Assembly (NCBI GenBank): GCA_016208085.1 | Contig: JACQYT010000056.1 | Coordinates: forward strand, 1-64,000 | Reading direction: 5' to 3' | DNA from: Elusimicrobiota bacterium | GTDB taxonomy: Bacteria; Elusimicrobiota; Elusimicrobia; Elusimicrobiales; UBA9959 | DNA length: 64,000 nt | Shown here: in pieces, positions 1-10,066 of the stretch | Position numbering within the stretch: the stretch's first letter is position 1 | Layout of the letters: each line of letters starts with the position of its first letter | Program-made: the position numbers and the translations under genes | Notes under the pieces: model-generated | What the model saw: the letters and a program-made list of their open reading frames with translations, nothing else | What the model was told of the DNA's origin: nothing | Database searches by the model: none

Positions 1-163
1 GGAAGTGGAAGACATCGTTATAGATGCCTTTGTCGCTTCCATGGAATATAAACCCGGGGAGATGCCGAAGTTGGAGTGCTTATGTGGCGAAACCCTGCTA
101 TATAATCCCATGAAGAGTCCGCCCGAAGGGCGTTAATTTATCTAAAATCTGGGTTACATCCGC

Positions 164-781
164 GTGCATAACGGCCGCGGGCTGCTCTACGAGGTGACCG
201 TGGACGGCGAAACCCTGGACGGCATAGCCGGGCGTTTTAAAAGCAAGGACGCGGACCTGGCGGCTTTTAAGATCGGGATAGTCAGGGAAAACGGCCTGCC
301 GCCTTCCGCCCTGCTTGCGCCGCACAAGTTTAAAAAAGGCGATCGTCTTCAGCTCCCCGGCGTCTATATCAATCTGGACGCCTACCGCCTGCCGTTCAAC
401 GGCGGCGAGATACGGATAAGCTCCAGTTTCGGGATGCGTTATCACCCGATCCTTAAACACAGGATCTTTCACAAAGGCTGCGACATCCCCATGCCCAGCG
501 GCACGCCGGTCTATCCTTCCCGGTCGGGCACGGTGGTTTTCTCGGGCTGGAAGGAAGGCTACGGCTATACCGTTGAATTAAGGCATAAAGACGGCTCCAT
601 GGCGCGCTACGCACATCTCTCAAAAGCGCTGGTGGCGGCGGGCGCGGAAGTGCAAAAATCAAAGAGTATGCTGGGCCGCGTGGGCTCCAGCGGCCTGTCC
701 ACCGGCCCGCATCTCCATTTTGAGATAATAACGCCTTCCGGCAGGTCCATCAACCCGATGAAGAAGCTGGGCAGAAGGTAG
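164..781 (+). CDS. M23-family peptidase (LytM/peptidoglycan endopeptidase-like) with LysM-like N-terminal part; GTG start; no visible signal peptide
   Basis: ORF with FGMRYHPI...H.G.DI...GTPV...GTVVFSGW..GYGYTVELRH..G....YAHLS...GxxGSSGLSTGPHLHFEI, typical of M23 peptidases. Confidence 0.9.
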   Translation: MHNGRGLLYEVTVDGETLDGIAGRFKSKDADLAAFKIGIVRENGLPPSALLAPHKFKKGDRLQLPGVYINLDAYRLPFNGGEIRISSSFGMRYHPILKHRIFHKGCDIPMPSGTPVYPSRSGTVVFSGWKEGYGYTVELRHKDGSMARYAHLSKALVAAGAEVQKSKSMLGRVGSSGLSTGPHLHFEIITPSGRSINPMKKLGRR

Positions 782-803
782 GGTAGAGGGGATGGGGATA
801 CTA

Positions 804-828
804 ACCCGTCCGCCTAAGGCGGACGGGT
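804..828. repeat. Odd-length palindrome ACCCGTCCGCCT-A-AGGCGGACGGGT downstream of the M23 gene (possible terminator)
   Basis: 12-nt perfect arms around a single central nucleotide. Confidence 0.7.
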
Positions 829-1036
829 GTTACGGGTTTTGAGTTTTAAGTTTTCTCCGCGCGACTAATTTCATAACTCTAAGTGAAACAGCGCCGAATG
901 CAAATATGATATAATTTAACACTATAGAATTTTCCTTTTTTTGGCAGCGTAGGTTCAACCACAAAAGGCACAGAAAGCGCAAAATAGCTGACTGGATTTC
1001 TGCCAACAGATCGCAGGAATAACAACTCTCTCATCT

Positions 1037-1104
1037 GTCATTCCCACATGTTGTAGGCGGGAATCCATAATCGGAAAAAGTCCGCCCGAAAGGCGTTAGT
1101 TTAT
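1037..1104. repeat. Intergenic repeats: CATTCCCAC...GGCGGGAATCCA inverted repeat followed by AGTCCGCCCGAAAGGCGTTAGTTTAT, which also occurs near 116-141
   Basis: Direct comparison of aGTCCGCCCGAAGGGCGTTAATTTAT (116-141) with the copy at 1079-1104. Confidence 0.6.
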
Positions 1105-1105
1105 T

Positions 1106-2648
1106 ATGAAAAAGATCGGATTATTTTTTCTCTCTTTTACGCTTTTGTTCGCGGCTCATCACGTTTCAATTTCCCTTGCTGAAAACAATAAAAATGCTTC
1201 TAACTCCCCCTGTACATCTGATTGCCGGAAAGCCGGTGATTCCGGCAAGAAACAATCCGTGACAAAGAGAATCTGTTCCTCCCTCGCCGGCATTCTTACA
1301 AATGAAATAGGAAAGACCACAAATAAGACAAAATCAGGCATTCTTAAAGGCGGTTTGAAATACGTCAACGAAGTATGCGATCGGGGTGGAACCCCGGATC
1401 TGGCAAAAATAACAAAAGGTCTTCCTGAGGAAGACAAGAAAAGGATTTCACAAAAAACAAGTTCGGCGCTTTTTGACGGCAAAGGGGATCTCCCAGACAA
1501 AGATTTAGATGTAAACTCCAACCAGACCGCGACTTTAACCGGCGCCGGCGGCTGGGTAACCGATTTAAAAACCTCTGAGCCGGACCTAAATAAAATCAGC
1601 CCCGTCACAGACTTCAGCCTGAGCGGCACAAAACTGTCCGGAGAAACTCCGGGCCAGGCGGCAACAAAACAATCCCCCAGTCTGTCGGCATCCGCTTCGT
1701 CGGCAAAATCCCTGGCCGCCGTTGCGTCCGCCGCAGAAAATCAACCGCCGGCTGAGGCAGGCACAATTGCACCATTTGATTTACAACGTAAATGTCCTAA
1801 ACCATGCTGGTGCGATAAAAACCTTTATGCAGATTACACGACTGATATAAAAGTGTGCGACAGTAAATGTGAGATATTATGCGAAGGGTATTCCACAGAC
1901 GGCGGGGCCGGCGGTTCCACTTTGGGTAAGTTAATAAAACGCTTCAGAGACTGGATGGCAAGTATTTATCACCGGCTTAAAGGCGACGAAAAGTGCGGCA
2001 AGGCCTGGCACGATCCGGATAAAACATGCTGCGCGAACGGAACAACAATTGTTACGCTGTGCGGCGGAAAGTGTTATGACCCCGTGACGGAATACTGCGA
2101 AAACGACACGATATGCGAGAACACGTGTTCGGCGGGGGTTATCAGCGCCTCCCCGGCTCCGACAAACGGCGAGGTCGCTGTCGGTATCAGGCGAAAAGGG
2201 AGGGCAATTTCAGTGGTTGTCAAGCAGTGGGCAATTAAAAGCTTCGTCAGATAATAAACAGGCTACTATTACAAGTGCGGATCCCGGCAAAATCACGGTC
2301 ACCTTCGGAAGCAAAACATGCAGTAAGTGCCGTACAAGCATCACTGTCGCTTTTGTCAAGGTGTTAACAATTATTGCCTATCCCACTTCTGTTAACACAG
2401 GTAAAACTATAAAATTTACGGTTACAACCGAACCGGCAGGGGCAGCTTACATGAACCTGGTGCGGCTGACTCCGATTGCGGTTGACCCCATCATAATGTC
2501 AGGCAGTTCCGTAGCGCTGACATCGAAATCTCTGGAAGAGGGGATCTTCATCTACCAAGTCAAAGCATGGATGGGAGTATTTGTGATGCATGCGACGGCA
2601 GGAGGAAGTGACAAAGGACAATCCTCCCAAATGCTATGGGTATTTTAA
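1106..2648 (+). pseudogene. Secreted Cys-rich hypothetical protein, apparently frameshifted near 2150-2200 (ORFs 1106-2254 and 2217-2648)
   Basis: Signal peptide MKKIGLFFLSFTLLFAAHHVSISLA; reading frame 0 upstream of 2217 gives SVSGEKGGQFQWLSSSGQLKASSDNKQATITSADPGKITVTF, which reads as one coherent domain. Confidence 0.6.
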
Positions 2649-2663
2649 TTGCGGCAGGGAATT

Positions 2664-3500
2664 ATGAATAAAAAAACAGCGATATCCGCGCTGATCAGTC
2701 TTGGGATAATAATGGCAGTATTGTTTGTTTTTAAAATATCTAGAACCTCGAAATACAACAACGAACTAAATGTAAAAATGGATTGTACGTTTGACAATGT
2801 TGATTTATTTGAAATTACCAGTCTGAGCAAGTGTGATGTATCCAGTAAATTAGCTATAGGAGTGGAAGTAAACTTTTCATTTGATGAAAGTCAGGATGGA
2901 AAAAGCCTGCGTTTTTCGCTAAAGGTTTCGTCCATGTCTAAGCGGGATATCCTGGATGAGATTATACGCAAGAACCCCGGATACAACTGGAAGGAAATAG
3001 ACGGCGTCGTTAGTATCCGGCCTTATCAGGCTGTGGGCGCACCCGTATCTCCGCTTGATATGACAATTTCCCGTTTTGAAGTGCATCAAACATCGCCTTT
3101 TTCTGCATTGGAATATCTGAGGCGGCTGGCAAATGAGAATAATATTCCGGTTACTACTCCTTTGTATGAGATAGCTGTAAAAAGAGGAACTAAGGTGCCG
3201 GATTCCGGAAAGCTGGAAAATCCGGGAGATTACGATCCTGAGCAACTAATAAGTGTGGTTATACCCCACGAGGTAAGTATCCGGGATTGCTTGAATGCGA
3301 TAGTTTTAGCTGCTCCGCCAGCGTATTGGAAAGCTATAAAATTCAAGGATAATAAAACAGCCTTATTTATAGACAGCTCCCGGCCCCGATATAGTCAGGG
3401 TAAAAACATGAAGCCATTTGCCTATGCCGACATTACGACCGGATTTAATTTTGTGCCGATAAAAGATGATCAATCAGTGCCTGCTTCGTCAACTCATTAA
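2664..3500 (+). CDS. Hypothetical membrane-anchored/secreted protein
   Basis: ORF with an N-terminal hydrophobic segment [26 protein letters not shown]. Confidence 0.6.
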   Translation: MNKKTAISALISLGIIMAVLFVFKISRTSKYNNELNVKMDCTFDNVDLFEITSLSKCDVSSKLAIGVEVNFSFDESQDGKSLRFSLKVSSMSKRDILDEIIRKNPGYNWKEIDGVVSIRPYQAVGAPVSPLDMTISRFEVHQTSPFSALEYLRRLANENNIPVTTPLYEIAVKRGTKVPDSGKLENPGDYDPEQLISVVIPHEVSIRDCLNAIVLAAPPAYWKAIKFKDNKTALFIDSSRPRYSQGKNMKPFAYADITTGFNFVPIKDDQSVPASSTH

Positions 3501-3537
3501 GGTTATAAAGCTAATATCTTACTGGAGGACATACAGT

Positions 3538-3891
3538 ATGAAAGCCGATATCCATCCCAGATACAATTTATGCGAAGTGGCCTGCGTATGCGGCAACGCT
3601 TTCCAGACCCGCTCCACCAGGCCTGCTATAAAAGTGGAAATATGCAGCGTCTGTCATCCTTTCTACACCGGCAAGCAGAAATTGATAGATACGGCCGGCC
3701 GGGTGGAGAAATTCAATAAGAAGTTCTCCGCCACCGGCGGCAAGATGGTGACGCGCAAACCCAAGACCGCCGCGAAGACCTCTGTGACGCCCAAGCATAA
3801 GAAAAAAGTGCTTTCCTCCGCGCCCAGGGCAAAAACCGCCAAGGCGGCCAAAGCGGAGGCGAAAGCGGAAAAGAAAGCCGAAACCAAGTAG
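3538..3891 (+). CDS. rpmE: Ribosomal protein bL31 with a Lys/Ala-rich C-terminal extension
   Basis: [10 protein letters not shown]...CxC...STRP...[34 protein letters not shown]-like GGAGG upstream. Confidence 0.95.
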   Translation: MKADIHPRYNLCEVACVCGNAFQTRSTRPAIKVEICSVCHPFYTGKQKLIDTAGRVEKFNKKFSATGGKMVTRKPKTAAKTSVTPKHKKKVLSSAPRAKTAKAAKAEAKAEKKAETK

Positions 3892-3902
3892 CGCCGTTTT
3901 CT

Positions 3903-3942
3903 AAAACAGGCAAATCATGTTTAACGGGTTTGCCTGTTTTTT
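3903..3942 (+). terminator. Rho-independent terminator after rpmE
   Basis: AAAACAGGCAAA ... GTTTGCCTGTTTTTT. Confidence 0.8.
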
Positions 3943-3990
3943 AGGGAGCGAATAACGCGAATTGATGTGTAATATTCGTGTTATTCGCTG

Positions 3991-5115
3991 TTGTTTGTTC
4001 GCATAATTCGCTGTCAATTTATGCATGGAAAAGAACTTGAGCGCATGACTGCCGAACTGGCCGATACCGAAGCGCGGCTGGCTTGCGGCGGGCTTGAGGC
4101 CAAAGAGATAGAGACCCTTTCGCGGAAACACTCCCGCCTTAAAACCGTTATTGACACCAAGCGGGAGCTGGACGCCGCCCGCGCCGAGCTCGCCCAAACC
4201 CAGGGCATGCTTACCGACACTGACCCCGCCCTGGCGGAACTGGCCCTGGCCGAATTCGGGCCGCTGAAGGCGAAAGCCGAAACCCTTGAGAAAAAGCTGG
4301 AACTGCTGATCTTGCCCCCGGACCCGCAGGACTCAAAAAATATTTTCATGGAAATACGCGCCGGCGTGGGCGGGGACGAATCCGCCCTCTTTGCGGCGGA
4401 CCTGCTCAGGATCTACACCAAATTCGCCGCTTCCATGGGCTGGAAAGCCGAATTGCGCGACCTAGCCTCTACCGGCCTTAAAGGCATAAAGAACGCCGTT
4501 CTGTACATAGAGGGCGCCAACGCCTACGCCTGGCTCAAATACGAGGGCGGCGTGCACCGCGTGCAGCGGGTGCCGCTGACCGAGGCCTCCGGCCGCGTAC
4601 ACACCTCAACCGTAACGGTGGCCATAATGCCGGAGACGGACGAGCTGGAAATAAAAATAGAAGCCAAAGACCTCAAAATAGACACCTACCGGGCCGGCGG
4701 CGCCGGCGGCCAGAACGTGAACAAGGTGGAGACCGCGGTCCGCATCACGCATCTTCCAAGCGGTATGGTGGCGGCTTGCCAGCAGGAGCGCTCCCAGGGA
4801 CAGAACAGGCAGAAAGCCATGCAACTGCTGGCGGCTAAGCTGGCCAGCGCCGCCATTGAATCACAGAACGCATCCCTGGCCGGCCAGCGGAAGAAGCAGG
4901 TCGGCACCGGCGGACGCTGCGAGAAAATAAGGACTTATAATTTTCCGCAAAGCCGCGTGACCGACCACCGCGTCCAGAGGTCCTGGCATAATATGGACGA
5001 GATAATGGAAGGCGGGATAAAAGGCATGCTTGAAGACGTGAAATTAAATATCGGCGGAAAAAAAGCCGATACCCGCTCAGCAGACCTTTCCGCCGAAGGT
5101 GAGAATGGCGAATAA
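3991..5115 (+). CDS. prfA: Peptide chain release factor 1 (start may be 4021)
   Basis: GGQ motif in [24 protein letters not shown]1-length ORF. Confidence 0.95.
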   Translation: MFVRIIRCQFMHGKELERMTAELADTEARLACGGLEAKEIETLSRKHSRLKTVIDTKRELDAARAELAQTQGMLTDTDPALAELALAEFGPLKAKAETLEKKLELLILPPDPQDSKNIFMEIRAGVGGDESALFAADLLRIYTKFAASMGWKAELRDLASTGLKGIKNAVLYIEGANAYAWLKYEGGVHRVQRVPLTEASGRVHTSTVTVAIMPETDELEIKIEAKDLKIDTYRAGGAGGQNVNKVETAVRITHLPSGMVAACQQERSQGQNRQKAMQLLAAKLASAAIESQNASLAGQRKKQVGTGGRCEKIRTYNFPQSRVTDHRVQRSWHNMDEIMEGGIKGMLEDVKLNIGGKKADTRSADLSAEGENGE

Positions 5116-5971
5116 AGGCGGGGTCACGGCGAAGATTTTGCTGGCCGAGGGCACGGCGCGGCTTCGAGCCGCAGGAATAAGCGAGGCGGGGCTTAATTGC
5201 GCCTGGCTGCTGGCGTACGTGCTTGGAGACGACAGGCTTTCCCTGCTTGCCGACGGCGCGCGGCCGGTGCCGCCCCGGGCGGCCGGAAACTTTAAAAAAC
5301 TTTTGGCGCGCAAAGCCCGGGGCGAGCCGCTGGCTTATATACTCGGCTGGCAGCCTTTCTGCGGCCTGTCCCTGAAAGTGGATCGGCGGGTGCTGGTCCC
5401 TAGGCCGGAGACCGAAGAGCTAGTCGGCCTGGCAGCGGATTTTATACTTAAGAATCACAAGAACGGCGCGCCGGAGATACTTGATTTCGGCGCCGGTTCC
5501 GGCGCCATAGCGCTGGCGCTGGCTTTTCGTTTTCCCAAAGCCTCGGTCACGGCGGCTGAGAAATCAAAGGACGCTTTAGCCTGCGCCAAAGAAAATGCCG
5601 CTGCCCACGGCCTTGAAAGCCGGGTAAGATTTTTACGGGCCGCTTCACTTAAAGGCGCAAAAGGCCTTTTTGACGTGATAGTTTCAAATCCCCCTTATAT
5701 CCCCACTACGGTCATACCAGGGCTGGATAAAGAGGCGCTGTCCGAGCCTTTCCTCGCTTTGGACGGCGGCGCTGACGGGCTTAAAGTGGTCAGGCCCATA
5801 ATACGCCAGGCGCCGGAAGCGCTTAAAAAGGGCGGAGCGCTGTTCCTTGAGCTGGGAGACGCCCAGGCGCCTCAGGCGTTTAAGCTGTTTAACGGCCGGT
5901 TCTGGCGGGAAAAAAAACTTTTCAGTGATTTGAACGGAAAGAAGAGATTTATGCGCGCCGTGAAAAAATAA
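5099..5971 (+). CDS. prmC: Release factor glutamine methyltransferase
   Basis: NPPYIP motif, [22 protein letters not shown]; overlaps the prfA end. Confidence 0.93.
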   Translation: MRMANKGGVTAKILLAEGTARLRAAGISEAGLNCAWLLAYVLGDDRLSLLADGARPVPPRAAGNFKKLLARKARGEPLAYILGWQPFCGLSLKVDRRVLVPRPETEELVGLAADFILKNHKNGAPEILDFGAGSGAIALALAFRFPKASVTAAEKSKDALACAKENAAAHGLESRVRFLRAASLKGAKGLFDVIVSNPPYIPTTVIPGLDKEALSEPFLALDGGADGLKVVRPIIRQAPEALKKGGALFLELGDAQAPQAFKLFNGRFWREKKLFSDLNGKKRFMRAVKK

Positions 5972-5984
5972 AAAAATTCTGTTC

Positions 5985-6085
5985 CTGACCAGTGAAGCAA
6001 ATTTGCCGGGCGGTTATTGGAAAAATCTATTGGTAGAGGTTGGTAAACAGGCGAACGGAAATCCGTCCGCCTTAGGCGGACGGAT
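5985..6085 (+). repeat. ~100-bp dispersed element (copy 1) ending in hairpin ATCCGTCCGCCT-T-AGGCGGACGGAT that abuts the murA start codon
   Basis: Shares CTGACC...GGTAgaGGTTggtaaACAgGCGAACGGA...hairpin with the copies at 56275, 58825, 54456(-) and 46850(-). Confidence 0.75.
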
Positions 6086-7408
6086 ATGGATAATTTTATA
6101 ATACACGGTTCAAAATCTTTGCGCGGCGAGGTGAAGATAAGCGGATCCAAAAACGCGGCGCTGCCGATACTTGCCGCCACCATGCTTACGCGGGAAAAAT
6201 GCGAGATACGGAACGTCCCCGACCTGATGGACATCAAATCCACTTTTGAACTGCTTAATTATATGGGCAAAAAATGTTTTTTCGGATTCAACGTTTTCAG
6301 CGTGGAGGAAGCTTCGGCCCTGAAACAGCACGCCCCCTACGACATGGTCAGGAAGATGCGCGCGTCGGTGCTGGTGGCGGGGCCGCTGCTGGCGAGATTT
6401 AAAAAAGTCAGGTTCTCGCTGCCCGGCGGCTGTTCAATAGGAGTGCGGCCCATAGACATACATCTTGAGGCTTTCCAGAAACTGGGGGCCCAAGTGTCTT
6501 ATGAACGGGGCGATGTAATAGTGAGCGCCGCGAAACTTAAAAGCGCCCGGCTGAAGTTCCGTTTCCCCAGCGTCGGCGCCACCGAGAACCTGATGATGTG
6601 CGCCGCGCTGATAAAAGGGACCACCGTGCTTGAAAACTGCGCCCGGGAGCCGGAGATCGCCGACCTTGCCGGGGCGCTCCGTTGCATGGGAGCCGTTGTG
6701 GAAGGGGAAGGCGCCGCCACAATAAAAATATGCGGCAGGGACGCTTTGAAAGGGCTTAAATATTCCGTCATGCCGGACAGGATAGAGACAGGCACCTTTA
6801 TGCTGATAGCCGCCGCGGCCGGAGGCAAACTCAAACTTTTAAACACCGATCTCAGGCTGGTGGAAGCTGTCACGCGCGGGCTTAAAAAAGCCGGGGTAAA
6901 GATTTCCACCGCCTGCCCGCCAGAAGCCCAACCAACGCCGGTTCGGGAATTTGGCAGGCGGGCCGCGCCAAAGCTCCGCTGGGGGGGGATAACCGTGGAA
7001 GCCAACGGATGCAGGCCGGCGCCGATCGGCGTGGCGACCAAACCCTATCCCGGATTTCCCACGGACCTGCAGGCACCCTGGATGGCGTTTATGGCGCGCG
7101 CCAGAGGTGAAAGCCTGATACACGAAGCGATCTTTGAGAACAGGTTCATACATGCCGCCGAACTTATGCGCATGGGCGCCGATATTACCGTCACCGACCG
7201 GAAAGCCGTCGTCAGAGGCGTCAAACGGCTTCTGGGCGCCCCGGTAATGGCCTCGGACATCAGGGCAGGAGCCGCGCTTATAGTGGCCGCGGCCGCGGCC
7301 AGGGGGATAACGGTGATCAAAAGGGTCTATCATATAGACCGGGGCTATGAAAAAATAGAGGACAAGCTCCGTTTGGCGGGCATGAGGATAGAAAGGGTAA
7401 AAGCATAG
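6086..7408 (+). CDS. murA: UDP-N-acetylglucosamine 1-carboxyvinyltransferase, with a probable in-frame insert around 6905-6985
   Basis: GSKNAALPILAATML, PGGCSIGVRPIDIHL, TKPYPGFPTDLQ. Confidence 0.95.
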   Translation: MDNFIIHGSKSLRGEVKISGSKNAALPILAATMLTREKCEIRNVPDLMDIKSTFELLNYMGKKCFFGFNVFSVEEASALKQHAPYDMVRKMRASVLVAGPLLARFKKVRFSLPGGCSIGVRPIDIHLEAFQKLGAQVSYERGDVIVSAAKLKSARLKFRFPSVGATENLMMCAALIKGTTVLENCAREPEIADLAGALRCMGAVVEGEGAATIKICGRDALKGLKYSVMPDRIETGTFMLIAAAAGGKLKLLNTDLRLVEAVTRGLKKAGVKISTACPPEAQPTPVREFGRRAAPKLRWGGITVEANGCRPAPIGVATKPYPGFPTDLQAPWMAFMARARGESLIHEAIFENRFIHAAELMRMGADITVTDRKAVVRGVKRLLGAPVMASDIRAGAALIVAAAAARGITVIKRVYHIDRGYEKIEDKLRLAGMRIERVKA

Positions 7409-7420
7409 CCGTAAAACGGC

Positions 7421-7507
7421 TGCCGTAAGCCTTAAGCCATAGGCCGTAGGCAGAAAAATAAAAAGCCAAGCTCTTCTGCATACGGCTTATGGCGTATAGC
7501 CTATGGC
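7421..7507. repeat. Heptad-periodic imperfect inverted repeat (GCCGTAA/GCCTTAA/GCCATAG/GCCGTAG ... ATACGGC/TTATGGC/GTATAGC/CTATGGC) between murA and folC
   Basis: 7-nt periodicity on both arms; a related GCCATAAGCCATAAGC lies at about 14881. Confidence 0.75.
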
Positions 7508-7513
7508 AATAAA

Positions 7514-8842
7514 TTGCAGAGCAAACTGATGACTTTTGAAGAGGCGGGAAAAATACTGGCGGACAGGCAGAATTTCGTGAAGAAAAACGGCCTTGCGCGG
7601 GTTTTTGCCTGTCTTTCCAGGCTTGGCGATCCCCATGAAAAAATAAAGACGATACACGTGACCGGGACCAACGGCAAAGGGTCGGTATGCGCGCTTTTTG
7701 ATTCGGTGCTCCGCTCTGCCGGCTACAAGACGGGGCTTTTTATCAGCCCGCATCTGATAAGCCTGACGGAGCGCATATGTGTGAGCGGTTCCGAGATAAG
7801 CCAGGAAGAGTTTGCCGGCGCCTTTGAGGAGGTGTTCAAGGCCGGGCCGAACTTGAGTTTTTTTGAGCTGCTGACATGCATGGCGTTTTTATATTTTGAA
7901 AGGGCCGGGACCGAGATAGCCGTAATAGAAGTGGGCATAGGCGGGCGTTATGACACCACCAATGTGCTGGCGCGTCCCGAACTCTCCGTCATAACTTCGG
8001 TGGATTACGACCATGAAAAATACCTGGGCGGCACCATTGCCGAAATAGCCGGCCAGAAAGCCGGCATCATCAAGAAGGGCTGCGTGTGCCTGGCGGCGCT
8101 GCTCCCGGAGGAGGCCAGGGGGCCGGTTATGAAAGAGGCGCAGGAAAAACCGGCCCCGGTACATTTTATGGCGTCGGCCTTCGACATAACCGGTTACGAC
8201 TGGAAGAGCGGCATGATGACGCTTAAAAACAAGAAAACCGGAACCGTGTTCAAACTGGGCATAATAGGCGCCACGCAAAATTCCAACGCCACGCTGGTTT
8301 ATGAGGGCGTCGGTATTCTGAACAGCGCCGGATTTAAAATAAGCCAGGAACATATAGCCGAAGGCTTCGCCCGGGTCAACTGGCCGGGACGGTTTCAGAT
8401 CGTAAGCGCTTCCCGGCCGGGGACACACCTTGCTGCAAGGTGTGTCCCCTATATCCTGGACGGCGCCCATAACGTGGAGGCTGTAAGGTCTTTTACGCGC
8501 ACTTTTGAGGCCTCGCCCTTTAAAACGGCTGATACGGCTTTTGTCATAGGTATTTTAAACGACAAGAACTATGCCGCGATACTGCGGCTGCTCGCCCCTT
8601 ACGCGGCCAGGGCGGTATTCACCATGCCGCAATCGGAAAGGGCGGTAAGCCCCTACGCGCTGGCTGATGAGTTTTCAAAGATCAGACCGGACGCGGAGAT
8701 AGAGGCGCAGGAAGATATAGAAGCGGCCCTGGTCTCGGCTGGCAGGTCCGGCGTAGTGGCGGTGCTGGGTTCGTTCTATCTTGTAGGCTCGGCGCTGGAA
8801 ATTTTGAAGCAGCGGCGTATTGTCGGAGGCGTGGATGTGTAG
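7514..8842 (+). CDS. folC: Folylpolyglutamate synthase/dihydrofolate synthase, with a palindromic in-frame insert at 8419-8449
   Basis: VTGTNGKGSVCALF, ILDGAHN. Confidence 0.93.
   Translation: MQSKLMTFEEAGKILADRQNFVKKNGLARVFACLSRLGDPHEKIKTIHVTGTNGKGSVCALFDSVLRSAGYKTGLFISPHLISLTERICVSGSEISQEEFAGAFEEVFKAGPNLSFFELLTCMAFLYFERAGTEIAVIEVGIGGRYDTTNVLARPELSVITSVDYDHEKYLGGTIAEIAGQKAGIIKKGCVCLAALLPEEARGPVMKEAQEKPAPVHFMASAFDITGYDWKSGMMTLKNKKTGTVFKLGIIGATQNSNATLVYEGVGILNSAGFKISQEHIAEGFARVNWPGRFQIVSASRPGTHLAARCVPYILDGAHNVEAVRSFTRTFEASPFKTADTAFVIGILNDKNYAAILRLLAPYAARAVFTMPQSERAVSPYALADEFSKIRPDAEIEAQEDIEAALVSAGRSGVVAVLGSFYLVGSALEILKQRRIVGGVDV
8419..8449. repeat. Perfect palindrome GGGGACACACCTTGC-T-GCAAGGTGTGTCCCC inside folC
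   Basis: 15-nt arms with a 1-nt centre, encoding RPGTHLAARCVPY just before the ILDGAHN motif. Confidence 0.95.
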
Positions 8843-8939
8843 AGGTATGGCTGCATAGAAGAAGGAATTCTTTTTCCGAACATCTAAATTGCTGCGCATC
8901 CAAACTGCCATGCGTCTTACTTTATCAAAAGGAGTTGAT

Positions 8940-9881
8940 ATGAACGGCATCGGAATAGACATAGGCGGCACCAATACCAAGATAATCGTCATAAACGGTT
9001 ATGGCCGGCTTTTACACGCGGAAAGATTTCACACCCTGGGCGAAAACGGTTACGGCGAGTTTATAAAAAGGCTGCTGGACCGGGTCAAGCGGCTTAAAAA
9101 TATCTGGGAGCCGGTTTCTGTCGGCATAGGCGCAGCCGGGGATGTGGACCCGCAAAAAGGCCTGATACGGTTTTCGCCGAACCTGGAGAAGTGGCACAAC
9201 GCCGCCATAACGTGCCCGCTTAAAAAACTGACCGGGCTCCCCTGTACGCTTGAAAACGACGCCAATATGGCCGCCTGGGGCGCTTATGTGCTGGAACTGA
9301 AGAGAAAATACGCCAACGTGCTCACCATAACGCTCGGCACGGGCATAGGCGGGGGCTTGATCCTGGACGGCAAACTTTATCACGGGGCCACCGGCTCGGC
9401 CGGCGAAATAGGCCATAACAAAATACAACCGGGCGGCGAGCGCTGCCACTGCGGGGCGCAAGGATGCCTGGAAGCCTACTGCGGCAGTTACGCCATAATA
9501 CGCGACGCGCGCAAAGCCATAAAGAGTCCGGAAGCTTTTGTGAAGAAATACGCCGCTCCGGGCCGTGAAAGGCTTAACACCATCTGCCTGACAAGGGCCG
9601 CGGACCGGGGGCATAAGACGGCGCTGCGCATATGGCGCGAGCTGGGCGCCAATCTCGGGAGGGGACTGGCCGACGCCATACTTCTCTTTAACCCGGACTG
9701 CGTGCTGCTGACGGGGGGGGTGTCAAAAGCCTGGCGGCACTTTATCGGCCCGCTTAAAAAAGTGTTCGAAGCTCAGCAGATAGCGACGCCTTTTCAAAAG
9801 GTCCGGCTTCGGGTGGCTAAGAACGCGGATCTGGGAGTGTTCGGGGCGGCGCTGCTGGGCATGGAGCTCAGGAAAAAGTAA
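8940..9881 (+). CDS. ROK-family sugar kinase (glucokinase-like)
   Basis: GIDIGGTNTK, GTGIGGGLILDG, ROK zinc motif CHCGAQGCLEAY. Confidence 0.93.
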   Translation: MNGIGIDIGGTNTKIIVINGYGRLLHAERFHTLGENGYGEFIKRLLDRVKRLKNIWEPVSVGIGAAGDVDPQKGLIRFSPNLEKWHNAAITCPLKKLTGLPCTLENDANMAAWGAYVLELKRKYANVLTITLGTGIGGGLILDGKLYHGATGSAGEIGHNKIQPGGERCHCGAQGCLEAYCGSYAIIRDARKAIKSPEAFVKKYAAPGRERLNTICLTRAADRGHKTALRIWRELGANLGRGLADAILLFNPDCVLLTGGVSKAWRHFIGPLKKVFEAQQIATPFQKVRLRVAKNADLGVFGAALLGMELRKK

Positions 9882-9949
9882 CGGCACAAAGCGGTAAAAC
9901 GATATAACTGGGCGCTATAGGAATTTCATTTTTTGGCTTTTTGCGTTGT

Positions 9950-10035
9950 TGTAGCGGCGGATGTGAATGGGCGTTGCAATGTAGCGGCGGATGTAAGTCC
10001 GCGTCAGAAAAGGGCGATTTACATCGCCCGCTACA
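9950..10035. repeat. Cloverleaf-type TGTAGCGG...CCGCTACA element (full copy 9980-10035) preceded by a partial tandem copy (9950-9979)
   Basis: TGTAGCGGCGGATGTAAGTCCGC...GGGCGATTTACATCGCCCGCTACA. Confidence 0.8.
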
Positions 10036-10066
10036 TTTTGTGGCTAAATTTTACAAGCGGATATTC

